Source: an uncultured Oscillospiraceae bacterium (lineage in GTDB: Bacteria > Bacillota > Clostridia > Oscillospirales > Oscillospiraceae). From it: 15,890 nucleotides of DNA. Where the stretch lies: assembly GCA_944385455.1 (NCBI GenBank), contig CALWXI010000035.1, positions 1 through 15,890 of the forward strand, given 5' to 3'. The notes beneath the pieces are model-generated. The model saw nothing but the letters and a program-made list of their open reading frames with translations. It was not told the DNA's origin and searched no databases. Shown piece after piece: positions 5,911-13,172 of the stretch (position 1 is its first letter; the number at the start of each line of letters is the position of its first letter). Made by a program: the position numbers and the translations under genes.

Positions 5911-8241
5911 TCAGCGGGGGATCTCCTCCATGGTGTAGCCCTCAATGATGTCGCCTTCCTTGATGTCGTTGAACTTCTCCACGGTCATGCCGCACTCGTA
6001 GTTCTCCGCCACTTCCTTGGCGTCGTCCTTGAAGCGCTTCAGAGAGGCCAGCTGGCCCTCGTGGATCACGATGCCGTCCCGGACCACCCGCACGGAGCAG
6101 GCCCGGACGATCCTGCCGTCCTGGACGTAGCAGCCGGCCACGGTGCCCACGCCGGAGACCTTATAGGTCTTGCGGACCTCGGCGTGGCCCAGGACCACCT
6201 CCCGGAACTTGGGCGCCAGCATGCCCTTCATGGCGGCTTCGATCTCGTCGATGCAGTCGTAGATCACGCGGTACATCCGCATGTCCACGTTCTGCCGGAC
6301 GGCGCCGTCCCGGGCGGCGGCGTCCGGCCGGACGTTGAAGCCCACGATGATGGCGTTGGAGGAGGCGGCCAGCATGACGTCGGATTCGTTGATGGCGCCC
6401 ACGCCGCCGTGGATCACCCGGACGTTGACCTCGTCGTTGGAGAGCTTCTCCAGAGAGGCCTTCACGGCCTCCACGCTGCCCTGGACGTCGGCCTTGACGA
6501 TCAGGGCCAGCTCCTTGCGCTCGCCGGCCTGGATCTGGTCGAACAGGTTCTCCAGGGACACCTTCTGCACCGGCGCCGCGGCCTTGGCCTTTTCTTCGGC
6601 CTTGCGCTGCTCCACCAGCTCCCGGGCCATGCGCTCGTCGGCCACGGCGAAGAAGGGGCTGCCGGCGGAGGGGGCCTCGCTGAGGCCCGCGATCTCCACG
6701 GGGACGGAGGGACCGGCCTGGGTGAGGCGGGCGCCCTTGTAGTCGGTCATGGTGCGCACGCGGCCCACGGCGGTGCCGGCGATGATGATGTCGCCCTGCT
6801 TCAGGGTGCCGTTTTGCACCAGGAGGGTGGCCACGGGGCCGCGGCCCTTGTCCAGCCGGGCCTCGATGACGGTGCCCTGGCCGGCGCGGTTGGGGTTGGC
6901 CTTGAGCTCCTCCATCTCGGCGGTGAGGGTGACCATCTCCAGGAGGTTTTCGATGCCGATGTGCTTCTTGGCGGAGATCTTGCAGCAGATGGTCTCGCCG
7001 CCCCATTCCTCGGGCACCAGGCCGTACTCGGTGAGCTGCTGCATCACCCGGTCGGGGTTGGCGTTTTCCTTGTCGATCTTGTTGACGGCCACGATGATGG
7101 GGATGTTGGCCGCCTTGGCGTGGTTGATGGACTCCACGGTCTGGGGCATGATGCCATCATCCGCCGCCACCATGAGGATGGCGATGTCGGTGATCATGGC
7201 GCCCCGGGCGCGCATGGAGGTGAAGGCCTCGTGGCCGGGGGTGTCCAGGAAGGTGATGGGCTTGCCGTTCACCTGGACCTGGTAGGCGCCGATGTGCTGG
7301 GTGATGCCGCCGGCCTCGCCGGCAGCCACGGAGGTGTTGCGGATGGTGTCCAGCAGGGAGGTCTTGCCGTGGTCCACGTGGCCCATGACCACCACCACGG
7401 GGGCCCGGGGCACCAGTTCCTCCGGCTTATCCTCATGGACGTCGATGAGCTTTTCCTCAATGGTCACCACGACTTCCTTTTCCACCTTGCAGCCCATCTC
7501 CTCGGCGATGATGGCGGCGGTGTCGAAGTCGATGAGCTGGCTCAAAGAGGCCATGACGCCGTTTTTCATCAGGCACTTGACCACCTCGGCTCCGGTCTTC
7601 TTCATCCGGCTGGCCAGCTCGCCCACGGAGATCTCGTCGGGGATCTGGACCTTGACGGGGGCCTTCTTGGCGATCTCCAGCTGGAGGCGGCGCATCCGCT
7701 CGGCCTCGTCCTGCCTGCGCTTGTTGGAGAAGGTGGGGGCGCCCCGGCGCTGGCTGCTGCGGAACTTTTCCTTGCCGCCCTTTTGCTGCATCCGGGCCGC
7801 GCGCTCGCCGCCCAGAGTCTCCAGGCGCTCGTCGTACTTGGCCAGGTTCACGTCGCCGCCCTTGCGGGTGTCCACGATCTTTTTCTGAGGCACCCGGGTG
7901 GCGGGCTGAGCGGGCTTGGACGCGCCGCCCTGCTGCTGGGCCGCCGGCTTGGCGCCGCCGCTCTGGGCGGCGGACTGCTGGGCGGGCCTGCTCTCCGCCT
8001 TGGCGGGAGCGGGCTTGGCCTCCGCCTTGGCCTGGGCGGCCTCGGCGTAGATCGCCTGGATGCCGGAGACCTGATTGTGCTGCGTCAGATAGTCGAAGAT
8101 GACGGACAGCTCGTGGTCGTTGAGGACCTGCATGTGGTTCTTCGGCGCGGCCACATACTTGGTGAGAATTTCCGTGATGGTCTTGGTGGGAAGGCCGAAG
8201 TCCTTGGCCACCTCATGGACCCTGTATTTTTCAATACCCAA
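5911..8241 (-). CDS. infB: Translation initiation factor IF-2
   Basis: IF-2 is the GTPase that brings initiator fMet-tRNA to the ribosome and promotes subunit joining. The 776-residue protein has an IF2 N-terminal domain (about 1-55), an Ala/Gln/Pro/Lys-rich linker (about 68-120), a basic region, and a second IF2_N module (about 200-255). The G domain has GHVDHGKT (287-294), GGITQHIGA, DTPGHEAF (from 333), NKID (387-390) and SAKK. The remaining part is domain II and the C-terminal tRNA-binding domains. The start is a TTG at 8241: the codon before it is an in-frame TGA, the first in-frame ATG is residue 37 and would delete most of the N-terminal domain, and AGAGGTG lies 6 nt upstream. It follows ylxQ by 43 nt. 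Confidence 0.97.
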   Translation of the reverse strand: MGIEKYRVHEVAKDFGLPTKTITEILTKYVAAPKNHMQVLNDHELSVIFDYLTQHNQVSGIQAIYAEAAQAKAEAKPAPAKAESRPAQQSAAQSGGAKPAAQQQGGASKPAQPATRVPQKKIVDTRKGGDVNLAKYDERLETLGGERAARMQQKGGKEKFRSSQRRGAPTFSNKRRQDEAERMRRLQLEIAKKAPVKVQIPDEISVGELASRMKKTGAEVVKCLMKNGVMASLSQLIDFDTAAIIAEEMGCKVEKEVVVTIEEKLIDVHEDKPEELVPRAPVVVVMGHVDHGKTSLLDTIRNTSVAAGEAGGITQHIGAYQVQVNGKPITFLDTPGHEAFTSMRARGAMITDIAILMVAADDGIMPQTVESINHAKAANIPIIVAVNKIDKENANPDRVMQQLTEYGLVPEEWGGETICCKISAKKHIGIENLLEMVTLTAEMEELKANPNRAGQGTVIEARLDKGRGPVATLLVQNGTLKQGDIIIAGTAVGRVRTMTDYKGARLTQAGPSVPVEIAGLSEAPSAGSPFFAVADERMARELVEQRKAEEKAKAAAPVQKVSLENLFDQIQAGERKELALIVKADVQGSVEAVKASLEKLSNDEVNVRVIHGGVGAINESDVMLAASSNAIIVGFNVRPDAAARDGAVRQNVDMRMYRVIYDCIDEIEAAMKGMLAPKFREVVLGHAEVRKTYKVSGVGTVAGCYVQDGRIVRACSVRVVRDGIVIHEGQLASLKRFKDDAKEVAENYECGMTVEKFNDIKEGDIIEGYTMEEIPR

Positions 8242-8284
8242 TCAAAACACCTCTTATGCTCCAACCCGGAGGCTGGGAAAATTT

Positions 8285-8896
8285 TTATGCATCCGCCGGA
8301 CCCGTCCGCTTCTTCCGGAAGGAGCCCTTGCCCTTTTTCACAGGGCGGCTGTGGGCGTATGGCGAAGCCTTTTTGCGGGCCGCGCGGTCCGTCCGGGGCG
8401 GGCGGGGCCCCTGGGAGGATTTCCGGGGCTGTTTCCGGGGTTCCTCCGGCTGGGGAGGGGGGGAGGCGGGCTTGCTCTTGCCGCGGCGGACGTTCTTCTC
8501 ATGAGCCAGCTGCTCCTGCCGGCGCTCCGCCGCGCGGCGGGCCTTGAGCTCCAGGCGCCGGGCGCTTTCCGCATACGTATCCGGGTCCGCCTCCGCCAGG
8601 CGCTGTACCAGGGCGGCGGCCAGCCCCACGTCGGTGACGGCGGCCACGGCCACGGAGGTCCGGCCCACCGCCCGGCCCAGCACGTCCTTGGGGTAGGGCA
8701 CGCGGATCCACAGGCACTGGCCCGCGTCCGCAAAGTGCTGCACCCGGCGGCGGGTGTTGTCCGAGGCGTCGGCGGCCAGCAGCAGCACCCGGGCGTCCCG
8801 GGCGCGGGCGGCGGCCTCCACCGGCTCCTCGCCCACCGCCAGCCGTCCTCCCCGCAGGCAGAGGCCGATCAGGGAGAGGATGCGGTCGTCAGACAT
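8285..8896 (-). CDS. ylxQ: L7Ae-family RNA-binding protein YlxQ with long basic tail
   Basis: The first 105 or so residues have the L7Ae/L30e fold pattern of YlxQ, including LSLIGLCLRGGRLAVGEEPV, VLLLAADASDNTRRRV and VTDVGLAAALVQRL. Proteins of this fold bind kink-turn RNA. Bacillus YlxQ is about 100 residues, but this protein has 203. Residues 110-135 are a charged helix-like segment, and about 135-203 are rich in Lys, Arg, Pro and Ser (QPEEPRKQPRKSSQGPRPP, then RPVKKGKGSFRKKR) and are expected to be disordered. The start is the ATG at 8896, which overlaps the last 8 nt of ylxR. An upstream extension in the same frame would run over ylxR and is ignored. Its place between ylxR and infB is standard in Firmicutes. 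Confidence 0.88.
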   Translation of the reverse strand: MSDDRILSLIGLCLRGGRLAVGEEPVEAAARARDARVLLLAADASDNTRRRVQHFADAGQCLWIRVPYPKDVLGRAVGRTSVAVAAVTDVGLAAALVQRLAEADPDTYAESARRLELKARRAAERRQEQLAHEKNVRRGKSKPASPPPQPEEPRKQPRKSSQGPRPPRTDRAARKKASPYAHSRPVKKGKGSFRKKRTGPADA

Positions 8897-9167
8897 GGCG
8901 CTCACCCCGCAGCTCCGCCTCCATGGCGTCGTATACCTCCGCCGGGATGGCGGCCTCAAAGGCCCGTTCCAGGGCCCGGGACTTCCGGGCCTTCTGGAGG
9001 CAGGCCACGTCGTGGCACACATAGGCGCCCCGGCCGGGCTTCTTCCCGCCGAAATCCAGGCTGACCGTCCCCTCCGGGGACTTCACCACCCGCAAAAGCG
9101 CCTTTTTGTCCTTCATTTCCCGGCAGCCCACGCACTGCCGCTGGGGGATCTTCTTCACTTTCGGCAT
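8889..9167 (-). CDS. ylxR: YlxR family RNA-binding protein (RNase P modulator RnpM type)
   Basis: This is a 92-residue basic protein with the YlxR signature: RQCVGCREMKDKKALLRVV at the N-terminus and GRGAYVCHDVACLQKA in the middle. YlxR is a small RNA-binding protein of Gram-positives. It has been reported to bind RNase P RNA in Bacillus (RnpM) and to influence gene expression broadly. The ATG at 9167 lies 22 nt after nusA, with AAAGGCGG upstream. A much longer open frame upstream is a shadow of nusA. The four Cys residues (CVGC and the later CHDVAC) could form a metal or structural site, but this is inference. The stop overlaps the ylxQ start. Confidence 0.93.
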   Translation of the reverse strand: MPKVKKIPQRQCVGCREMKDKKALLRVVKSPEGTVSLDFGGKKPGRGAYVCHDVACLQKARKSRALERAFEAAIPAEVYDAMEAELRGERHV

Positions 9168-9189
9168 GTCACAGGCCGCCTTTCCAAAG

Positions 9190-10344
9190 TTATTCCCCGT
9201 CCGCGGGGGCGGCATCCGCCGCCGCCGCGCTCTCCGGGAGGGCGTCGTCCGCCTCCTGGTAGCTCTGGGGCTTGATGTCGATCTTGTAGCCGGTGAGCCG
9301 GGCCGCCAGGCGGGCGTTCTGGCCCTCCTTGCCGATGGCCAGGGACAGCTGATCGTCCGGCACCAGCACGCGGCAGGCCTTGCCCTCGTCGGCCATCCAC
9401 ACGTCCGTGACGTCCGCGGGAGCCAGGGCGGCGGCGATGAACTGCGCGGGGTCCTCGCTGTACTTGATGATGTCGATCTTCTCGCCCCGGAGCTCCTCCA
9501 CGATGGCGGCCACACGGGCGCCCTTGGGGCCCACGCACGCGCCGATGGGATCCACGTTCTCGTCGTTGGACCACACGGCCATCTTGGTGCGGCTGCCCGC
9601 CTCCCGGGCGATGGACTTGACCTCCACGGTGCCGTCATAGATCTCGGGGACCTCCAGCTCGAAAAGCCGCTTCACCAGGCCCGGATGGGTCCGGGAGATC
9701 AGCACCTGGGGCCCCCGGGTCAGGCGGCGGACGTCCACCACGTAGACCTTGATGTGCATGCCCTCCTCCAGCTCCTCGCCGGGGACCTGCTCGCCGGCCA
9801 TCAGCAGCGCCTCGGTGGATTCGGTGCCGGTGCCGATGCGCAGGGAGACGTTTCCGTTGCGGGGGTCGATGCGGGTGACCACGCCGGTGAGGATCTCGTG
9901 CTGCTTGGAGTTGAACTCATCGTAGACCATGCCCCGCTCGGCCTCCCGCAGGCCCTGGATGATGACCTGCTTGCCGTTGCCGGCGGCGATGCGGCCGAAC
10001 TCCACGTTGTCCACGGGGATGTTCACGATGTCGCCGATCTCATACTTGGCGGAGAGGGCCTTGGCCTCGGCCAGGGTCATCTCGTTGCCGGGGTCCACAT
10101 AGTCCTCCTCGTCCACCACGGTCTTCTGGACGAACATCTTCAGCGTCTGATGCTCCTCGTCGGCCTCCACGATGACGTTCTCCACGCCCTCGTGGTCCCG
10201 CTTGTAGGCGGTGGTCACCGCCTGGATGATCTTGCCCATCATGAAGGACTGGGGGATGCCCCGCTCCTTTTCCAGCATTGCCACGGCGGCGAAGATCTCC
10301 GCGGGATTCATGCCCGCAGGCTCCTTCTGCTTTTTGCCTTTCAT
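9190..10344 (-). CDS. nusA: Transcription termination/antitermination factor NusA
   Basis: NusA binds RNA polymerase and stimulates pausing and intrinsic termination. The 384-residue protein has an RNA polymerase-binding N-terminal domain (about 12-135), an S1 domain (about 148-215) and two KH domains, with GPKG at 272-275 and GKEG at 338-341. The tail of about 25 residues is Ala/Asp/Glu-rich. The C-terminal acidic repeats of E. coli NusA are absent, as usual in Firmicutes. The start ATG at 10344 has AAGGAG 8 nt upstream. A second ATG at residue 12 is possible, but the first one has the ribosome site. It lies 61 nt after rimP. A hairpin in that gap (10376-10383 with 10397-10404) has no useful T-run, so I do not call it a terminator. 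Confidence 0.97.
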   Translation of the reverse strand: MKGKKQKEPAGMNPAEIFAAVAMLEKERGIPQSFMMGKIIQAVTTAYKRDHEGVENVIVEADEEHQTLKMFVQKTVVDEEDYVDPGNEMTLAEAKALSAKYEIGDIVNIPVDNVEFGRIAAGNGKQVIIQGLREAERGMVYDEFNSKQHEILTGVVTRIDPRNGNVSLRIGTGTESTEALLMAGEQVPGEELEEGMHIKVYVVDVRRLTRGPQVLISRTHPGLVKRLFELEVPEIYDGTVEVKSIAREAGSRTKMAVWSNDENVDPIGACVGPKGARVAAIVEELRGEKIDIIKYSEDPAQFIAAALAPADVTDVWMADEGKACRVLVPDDQLSLAIGKEGQNARLAARLTGYKIDIKPQSYQEADDALPESAAAADAAPADGE

Positions 10345-10405
10345 CAGTGATTCTCCTTATACTAAAATACAGCTTGCCCGCCGGCGCCCCGCAGGGCGGC
10401 GGGCC

Positions 10406-10867
10406 TCAGAATTCCACGCGCAGGCGCACCAGCGCCACATCTTTTTTCTCAAAGGTCAGCTCCCGGCCGCCCACCGTGACGGTGACGGCGCCGGTGGTCT
10501 CGTCATACCCCTTCAGATGACCGGCGAACTCCTTGCGGCCGTCCAGGCTGCGGTAGAGCTTCACCAGCACGGGGCTGCCCAGATAGCGGGCAAAGTCGCC
10601 GGGACGCTTCAGCGCCCGCTCCGCCCCGGCGGAGCCCACCTCCAGGGTGTAGCTGCCCTCGATGGGGTCCGCCTCGTCCAGCAGGTCGCTGAGCTTGCGG
10701 GAGACGGCCTCGCAGTCCAGGATGTCCACGCCGCCCTCCTTGTCCAGCAGCACCCGCAGATACCAGGTGCCCGCCTCCTTGACGTATTCCACGTCCCAGA
10801 GGGTGCATCCGGCCTCCGCGATGGCGGGAGCGGCCAGCTCGGCAGTGAGTTCCGTGATCTTTTTCAT
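10406..10867 (-). CDS. rimP: Ribosome maturation factor RimP
   Basis: RimP acts in 30S subunit assembly. The 153-residue protein matches the family: GCTLWDVEYVKEAGTWYLRVLLDKEGGVDILDCEAVSRKLSDLLDE covers the N-terminal domain, and EVGSAGAERALKRPGDFARYLG is the characteristic middle block (usually EVSSPGLERPL). A C-terminal SH3-like barrel follows. The middle block differs from the common SSPG at two positions (GSAG). The start is the ATG at 10867, preceded by GGGAGGG. An upstream open extension of 47 codons runs through the leader hairpin and has no ribosome site. It is the first gene of the nine-gene operon, behind a leader of about 110 nt. Confidence 0.95.
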   Translation of the reverse strand: MKKITELTAELAAPAIAEAGCTLWDVEYVKEAGTWYLRVLLDKEGGVDILDCEAVSRKLSDLLDEADPIEGSYTLEVGSAGAERALKRPGDFARYLGSPVLVKLYRSLDGRKEFAGHLKGYDETTGAVTVTVGGRELTFEKKDVALVRLRVEF

Positions 10868-10926
10868 GGAAATTCCCTCCCTTCCGTTGCGGTGTTTACA
10901 GGTTTGACCGATGGAAAAAGGCCAAC

Positions 10927-10952
10927 AAAAAGAGCGGACCATGGGTCCACTC
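10927..10952 (-). terminator. Terminator-like hairpin in the rimP-nusA leader (probable attenuator)
   Basis: On the minus strand a 9-bp stem (10944-10952 with 10932-10940) has a CAT loop and one G-T wobble pair. It is followed directly by five T (10931-10927), then G and TT. It lies about 30 nt after the -10 of the candidate rimP promoter and about 60 nt before the rimP start codon. A separate terminator already follows znuB upstream, so this one most likely acts inside the rimP leader. Confidence 0.72.
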
Positions 10953-10979
10953 CTCTGCTTACACGTTCTAACATATGCA

Positions 10980-11008
10980 AATATACCACAGAATATGAGA
11001 GAGCGCAA
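10980..11008 (-). promoter_or_regulatory. Promoter of the rimP-nusA-infB operon
   Basis: Read on the minus strand, TTGCGC (11008-11003) and TATATT (10985-10980) are separated by exactly 17 nt. The hexamers match four and five of six consensus bases. The local sequence is AT-rich compared with its surroundings. It is placed after the znuB terminator and before the leader hairpin. I see no other good promoter inside the operon. Confidence 0.7.
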
Positions 11009-11065
11009 GGCTTTTGTGCCATAAAAATGAAGAATTTTCCGCCTTTTTCCCGGTGAACCTGCACG

Positions 11066-11098
11066 AAAAGGGAAACGGGGGCCGTCCGCCCCCGTTTC
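11066..11098 (-). terminator. Rho-independent terminator of the metal-uptake operon
   Basis: A perfect 11-bp stem (11072-11082 with 11088-11098, GAAACGGGGGC type) and a 5-nt loop overlap the znuB stop codon at 11097-11099. On the minus strand it is followed by CC and TTTT (11069-11066). The stem is strong and the T-run short. Confidence 0.8.
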
Positions 11099-11909
11099 AC
11101 CGCCGGCGCAGCGCCCGCAGCAGGCACGCGCACAAAAACAGCGCCAGATTGGCCGCCACCACGGACGCCCCCACCGGCGTGGACCATACCCAGGAGGCGG
11201 TGAGCCCCCCGCAGAAGCACACCACCGACGATGCCGCCGCGCATATCACCACGCCCCGGAAGCTCTTGAACAGCCGCATGGCCGTCAGGGCGGGGAAGAT
11301 CACCAGGGAGGAGATCAGCATGGCGCCCATCATCCGCATCCCCAGCACGATGGTCAGCGCCGTCAGCACCGCCAGCAGGGTGTTGTACCGGTCCACCCGC
11401 AGCCCCGTGGCCCGGGAGAAGCTCTCGTCGAAGGTGACGGCGAAGAGCTTGTGGTAAAAGAGGATGAACAGCACCAGCACCGCCGCGCACACCCCGGCGG
11501 AAAGGTACACATCCGCCTCCGTCATGGCCAGCACGCTGCCGAACATGTAGTTGTCCACGTCGGTGGTCATGCCGGTGGTGCGGGAGATCACCAGGATGCC
11601 CAGGGCCAGGGCGGAGGCGCTGGTGGCGGCGATGGCGGCGTCGCTGTTCCAGTGGGGGCGGCTGGCCATGCGCAGCAGCAGAAAGGCCGCCAGGATCACC
11701 ACGGGGATGGAGAAGTACAGCGGGGTCACTCCCAGAGCCACCGCCACCGCCAGGGCCCCGAAGGACACGTGGGACAATCCGTCGCCGATCATGGAGTAGC
11801 GCTTGAGCACCAGGGACACCCCCAGAAGCGCCGCACACAGGCTCACCAGCACGCCGGCGATGAGGGCCCGCTGCATGAAGGGCCAGGACAACATCTCAAG
11901 AATGCTCAT
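11097..11909 (-). CDS. znuB: Metal ABC transporter permease, ABC-3 (ZnuB/MntB) family
   Basis: This 270-residue integral membrane protein has about eight or nine hydrophobic segments and the ABC-3 hallmarks: QRALIAGVLVSLCAALLGVSLVLKRYSMIGDGLSHVSFG near the N-terminus, and LGMRMMGAMLISSLVIFPALTAMRL around residues 190-215, which is the likely coupling region. The family imports Zn, Mn or Fe(II). The start codon overlaps the end of the ATPase gene as ATGA, with GGAGGAGG just upstream, so the two are translationally coupled. The metal cannot be read from the permease. The symbol follows the Fur-type regulator and general similarity and is provisional. Confidence 0.9.
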   Translation of the reverse strand: MSILEMLSWPFMQRALIAGVLVSLCAALLGVSLVLKRYSMIGDGLSHVSFGALAVAVALGVTPLYFSIPVVILAAFLLLRMASRPHWNSDAAIAATSASALALGILVISRTTGMTTDVDNYMFGSVLAMTEADVYLSAGVCAAVLVLFILFYHKLFAVTFDESFSRATGLRVDRYNTLLAVLTALTIVLGMRMMGAMLISSLVIFPALTAMRLFKSFRGVVICAAASSVVCFCGGLTASWVWSTPVGASVVAANLALFLCACLLRALRRR

Positions 11910-12619
11910 GCTTCCTCCTCCCGGAACCGCCGCCCCTGGGGGGAGGCGAGATAGTCCGCCGCGGTGCCGCAGAAATAGCTGCTGCGGCCGATGTGCAGCA
12001 CCGTGCGGGCGCCCCGCAGGGCGGTCTTGAGGTCGTGGGTGACCATCACCACCGCCATGCCCTCCTTCTCGTTGAGGTAGGAGAGGATCTTGTAGAGATC
12101 CTGGGCGGCGGCGGGGTCCAGGCCGGTGATGGGCTCATCCAGGATCAGCAGGGAGCTGGCGGCGCACAGCGCCCGGGCCAGCAGCACCCGCTGCTGCTGG
12201 CCGCCGGACAGGTCCCGGTAGCACTGGTCCTTCAGCTCCAGGATCCCCAGCTTGCCCATGTTCATCAGCGCCCGGGACTTTTGGGCGCCGGAGTAGAAAA
12301 AGCGCATCCCCCTGCCGTTGAGACACCCGGAGAGCACCACCTCCGACACCGTGGCGGGGAAGTCCCGCTGGGCCCGGGTCTGCTGGGGCAGATATCCCAC
12401 CGCGCCCCGGCGCAGCTCCCCGGCCCGCCAGATCTCCCCCTGCTGGGGGGCCAGCAGGCCCAGCAGGCCCCGCAGCAGGGTGGACTTGCCGGAGCCGTTG
12501 TCGCCCACGATACAGAGGTAGTCTCCCGCCCGGATGGTGAGGTCCAGGTGGGTGAGGACGCTCTGGCCCTCGTAGCCCAGGGACACGTCCCGGCAGACGA
12601 TGAGTTCACGTGGCTTCAT
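11906..12619 (-). CDS. znuC: Metal ABC transporter ATP-binding protein
   Basis: This 237-residue ABC ATPase energises the permease encoded next to it. Motifs in order: Walker A GDNGSGKST (39-47), Q-loop in GYLPQQ (75-80), signature LSGGQQQR (137-144), Walker B LLILDEP (157-163), a D-loop after it, and the switch His195 in VTHD. The start is the ATG at 12619, with AGGAGG six bases upstream. A longer frame upstream overlaps the regulator gene and is a shadow. It overlaps the regulator by 14 nt and the permease by 4 nt. No gene for the solute-binding lipoprotein (ZnuA type) lies in the operon, so it must be encoded elsewhere if it exists. Confidence 0.92.
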   Translation of the reverse strand: MKPRELIVCRDVSLGYEGQSVLTHLDLTIRAGDYLCIVGDNGSGKSTLLRGLLGLLAPQQGEIWRAGELRRGAVGYLPQQTRAQRDFPATVSEVVLSGCLNGRGMRFFYSGAQKSRALMNMGKLGILELKDQCYRDLSGGQQQRVLLARALCAASSLLILDEPITGLDPAAAQDLYKILSYLNEKEGMAVVMVTHDLKTALRGARTVLHIGRSSYFCGTAADYLASPQGRRFREEEA

Positions 12620-13025
12620 GGCGTTCCTCCTGTTCCGCGCAGACGCTGCACACGCCGGTGAGCACCGTGCGCCGGGGGTCGATGCGGAAGCGGTGCTCCG
12701 ACTCCAGGTGGTCGCACAGTCCCCGCAGATGGCCACAGTCCAGATGGACCATCCGGCCGCAGCGCTCGCACCGCAGCAAAAAGCAGTCCCGGTGCTCCCG
12801 GTCCTGCAGGGGGCAGTACTGGTAGAACGCCCCCTCCTCCGTGTGGACCTTGTGGACCAGCCCCGCCTGCTCCAGCTTCTCCAGCTGGCGGTACACCGTG
12901 GCCAGCCCCACCGGACTGCCGCTTTGCCGCAGCTGCGCCGTCAGCGCGGCGGCGGTGAGGCACTCCCCGCCGCGCTCCGCCAGGCACTGCAGCACCGCCT
13001 GCTGCTGTTTCGTACTGTATGACAT
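12606..13025 (-). CDS. Fur-family metal-responsive repressor (Fur/Zur)
   Basis: This 139-residue protein has the Fur-family winged helix, with the recognition helix in LATVYRQLEKLEQAGLVHKV (41-60), followed by the dimerisation and metal-binding domain. Two CxxC pairs, C86/C89 (CERC) and C126/C129 (CSVC), form the structural zinc site. The usual HHHH-type segment reads EHRDCFLLRC, so a regulatory site using His, Asp and Cys81 is possible, as in Zur proteins. The start chosen is the ATG at 13025 with GGGAGG upstream. An ATG at 13040 has no ribosome site. It lies directly in front of the transporter genes and overlaps znuC by 14 nt. Zinc sensing is likely from the partner, but iron or manganese cannot be ruled out. 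Confidence 0.9.
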   Translation of the reverse strand: MSYSTKQQQAVLQCLAERGGECLTAAALTAQLRQSGSPVGLATVYRQLEKLEQAGLVHKVHTEEGAFYQYCPLQDREHRDCFLLRCERCGRMVHLDCGHLRGLCDHLESEHRFRIDPRRTVLTGVCSVCAEQEERHEAT

Positions 13026-13047
13026 GGCGATGCCTCCCATGTGAATT

Positions 13048-13062
13048 TGAAAATCGTTTTCA
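13048..13062 (-). promoter_or_regulatory. Fur/Zur-type operator
   Basis: TGAAAATCGTTTTCA has the 7-1-7 inverted-repeat layout of Fur-family boxes (Fur consensus TGATAATNATTATCA). It differs from the Bacillus Zur box TCGTAATNATTACGA in the outer bases. It lies just downstream of the -10 of the operon promoter, covering the expected start site, so a bound repressor would block transcription of its own gene and the transporter. Confidence 0.8.
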
Positions 13063-13063
13063 T

Positions 13064-13091
13064 ATTATATGCGATCCATAAAAAATGTCAA
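13064..13091 (-). promoter_or_regulatory. Promoter of the repressor-znuCB operon
   Basis: Both elements match the consensus exactly: TTGACA (13091-13086) and TATAAT (13069-13064), with a 16-nt spacer. A strong promoter under tight repression is typical of Fur-family operons. Confidence 0.9.
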
Positions 13092-13097
13092 GACCGG

Positions 13098-13126
13098 TTG
13101 CGAAAAAGCGGGGAATGGGGTATGGT
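13098..13126 (+). promoter_or_regulatory. Weak candidate promoter for the nucleotidyltransferase
   Basis: TTGCGA (13098-13103) and TATGGT (13121-13126) are 17 nt apart on the plus strand. Each matches about four of six consensus bases. It would fire away from the repressor operon. Only the spacing and the position about 45 nt before the start codon support it. Confidence 0.4.
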
Positions 13127-13172
13127 AAGAGCAAGGATTGCGTGATCATGCGCAGGAAAAAAGGAGAGAAAC

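Noticed and set aside
6061..8547. An 828-codon open frame on the plus strand opposite infB.
   Set aside because: It is antisense to a clear IF-2 gene. Its Gly/His/Asp/Leu-rich product is what GC-rich antisense frames give, and no ribosome site or motif supports it.
10376..10404. A hairpin between rimP and nusA as a terminator.
   Set aside because: The 8-bp stem has a 13-nt loop and no T-run on the minus strand, and nusA has no good promoter after it.
10406..11008. A longer RimP start giving 200 residues.
   Set aside because: The extra 47 codons cover the promoter -10 and the leader hairpin, have no ribosome site, and do not fit the family length.
13026..13040. An upstream ATG at 13040 for the Fur-family repressor.
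   Set aside because: It lacks a ribosome site, while the ATG at 13025 has GGGAGG at good spacing and matches the family N-terminus.
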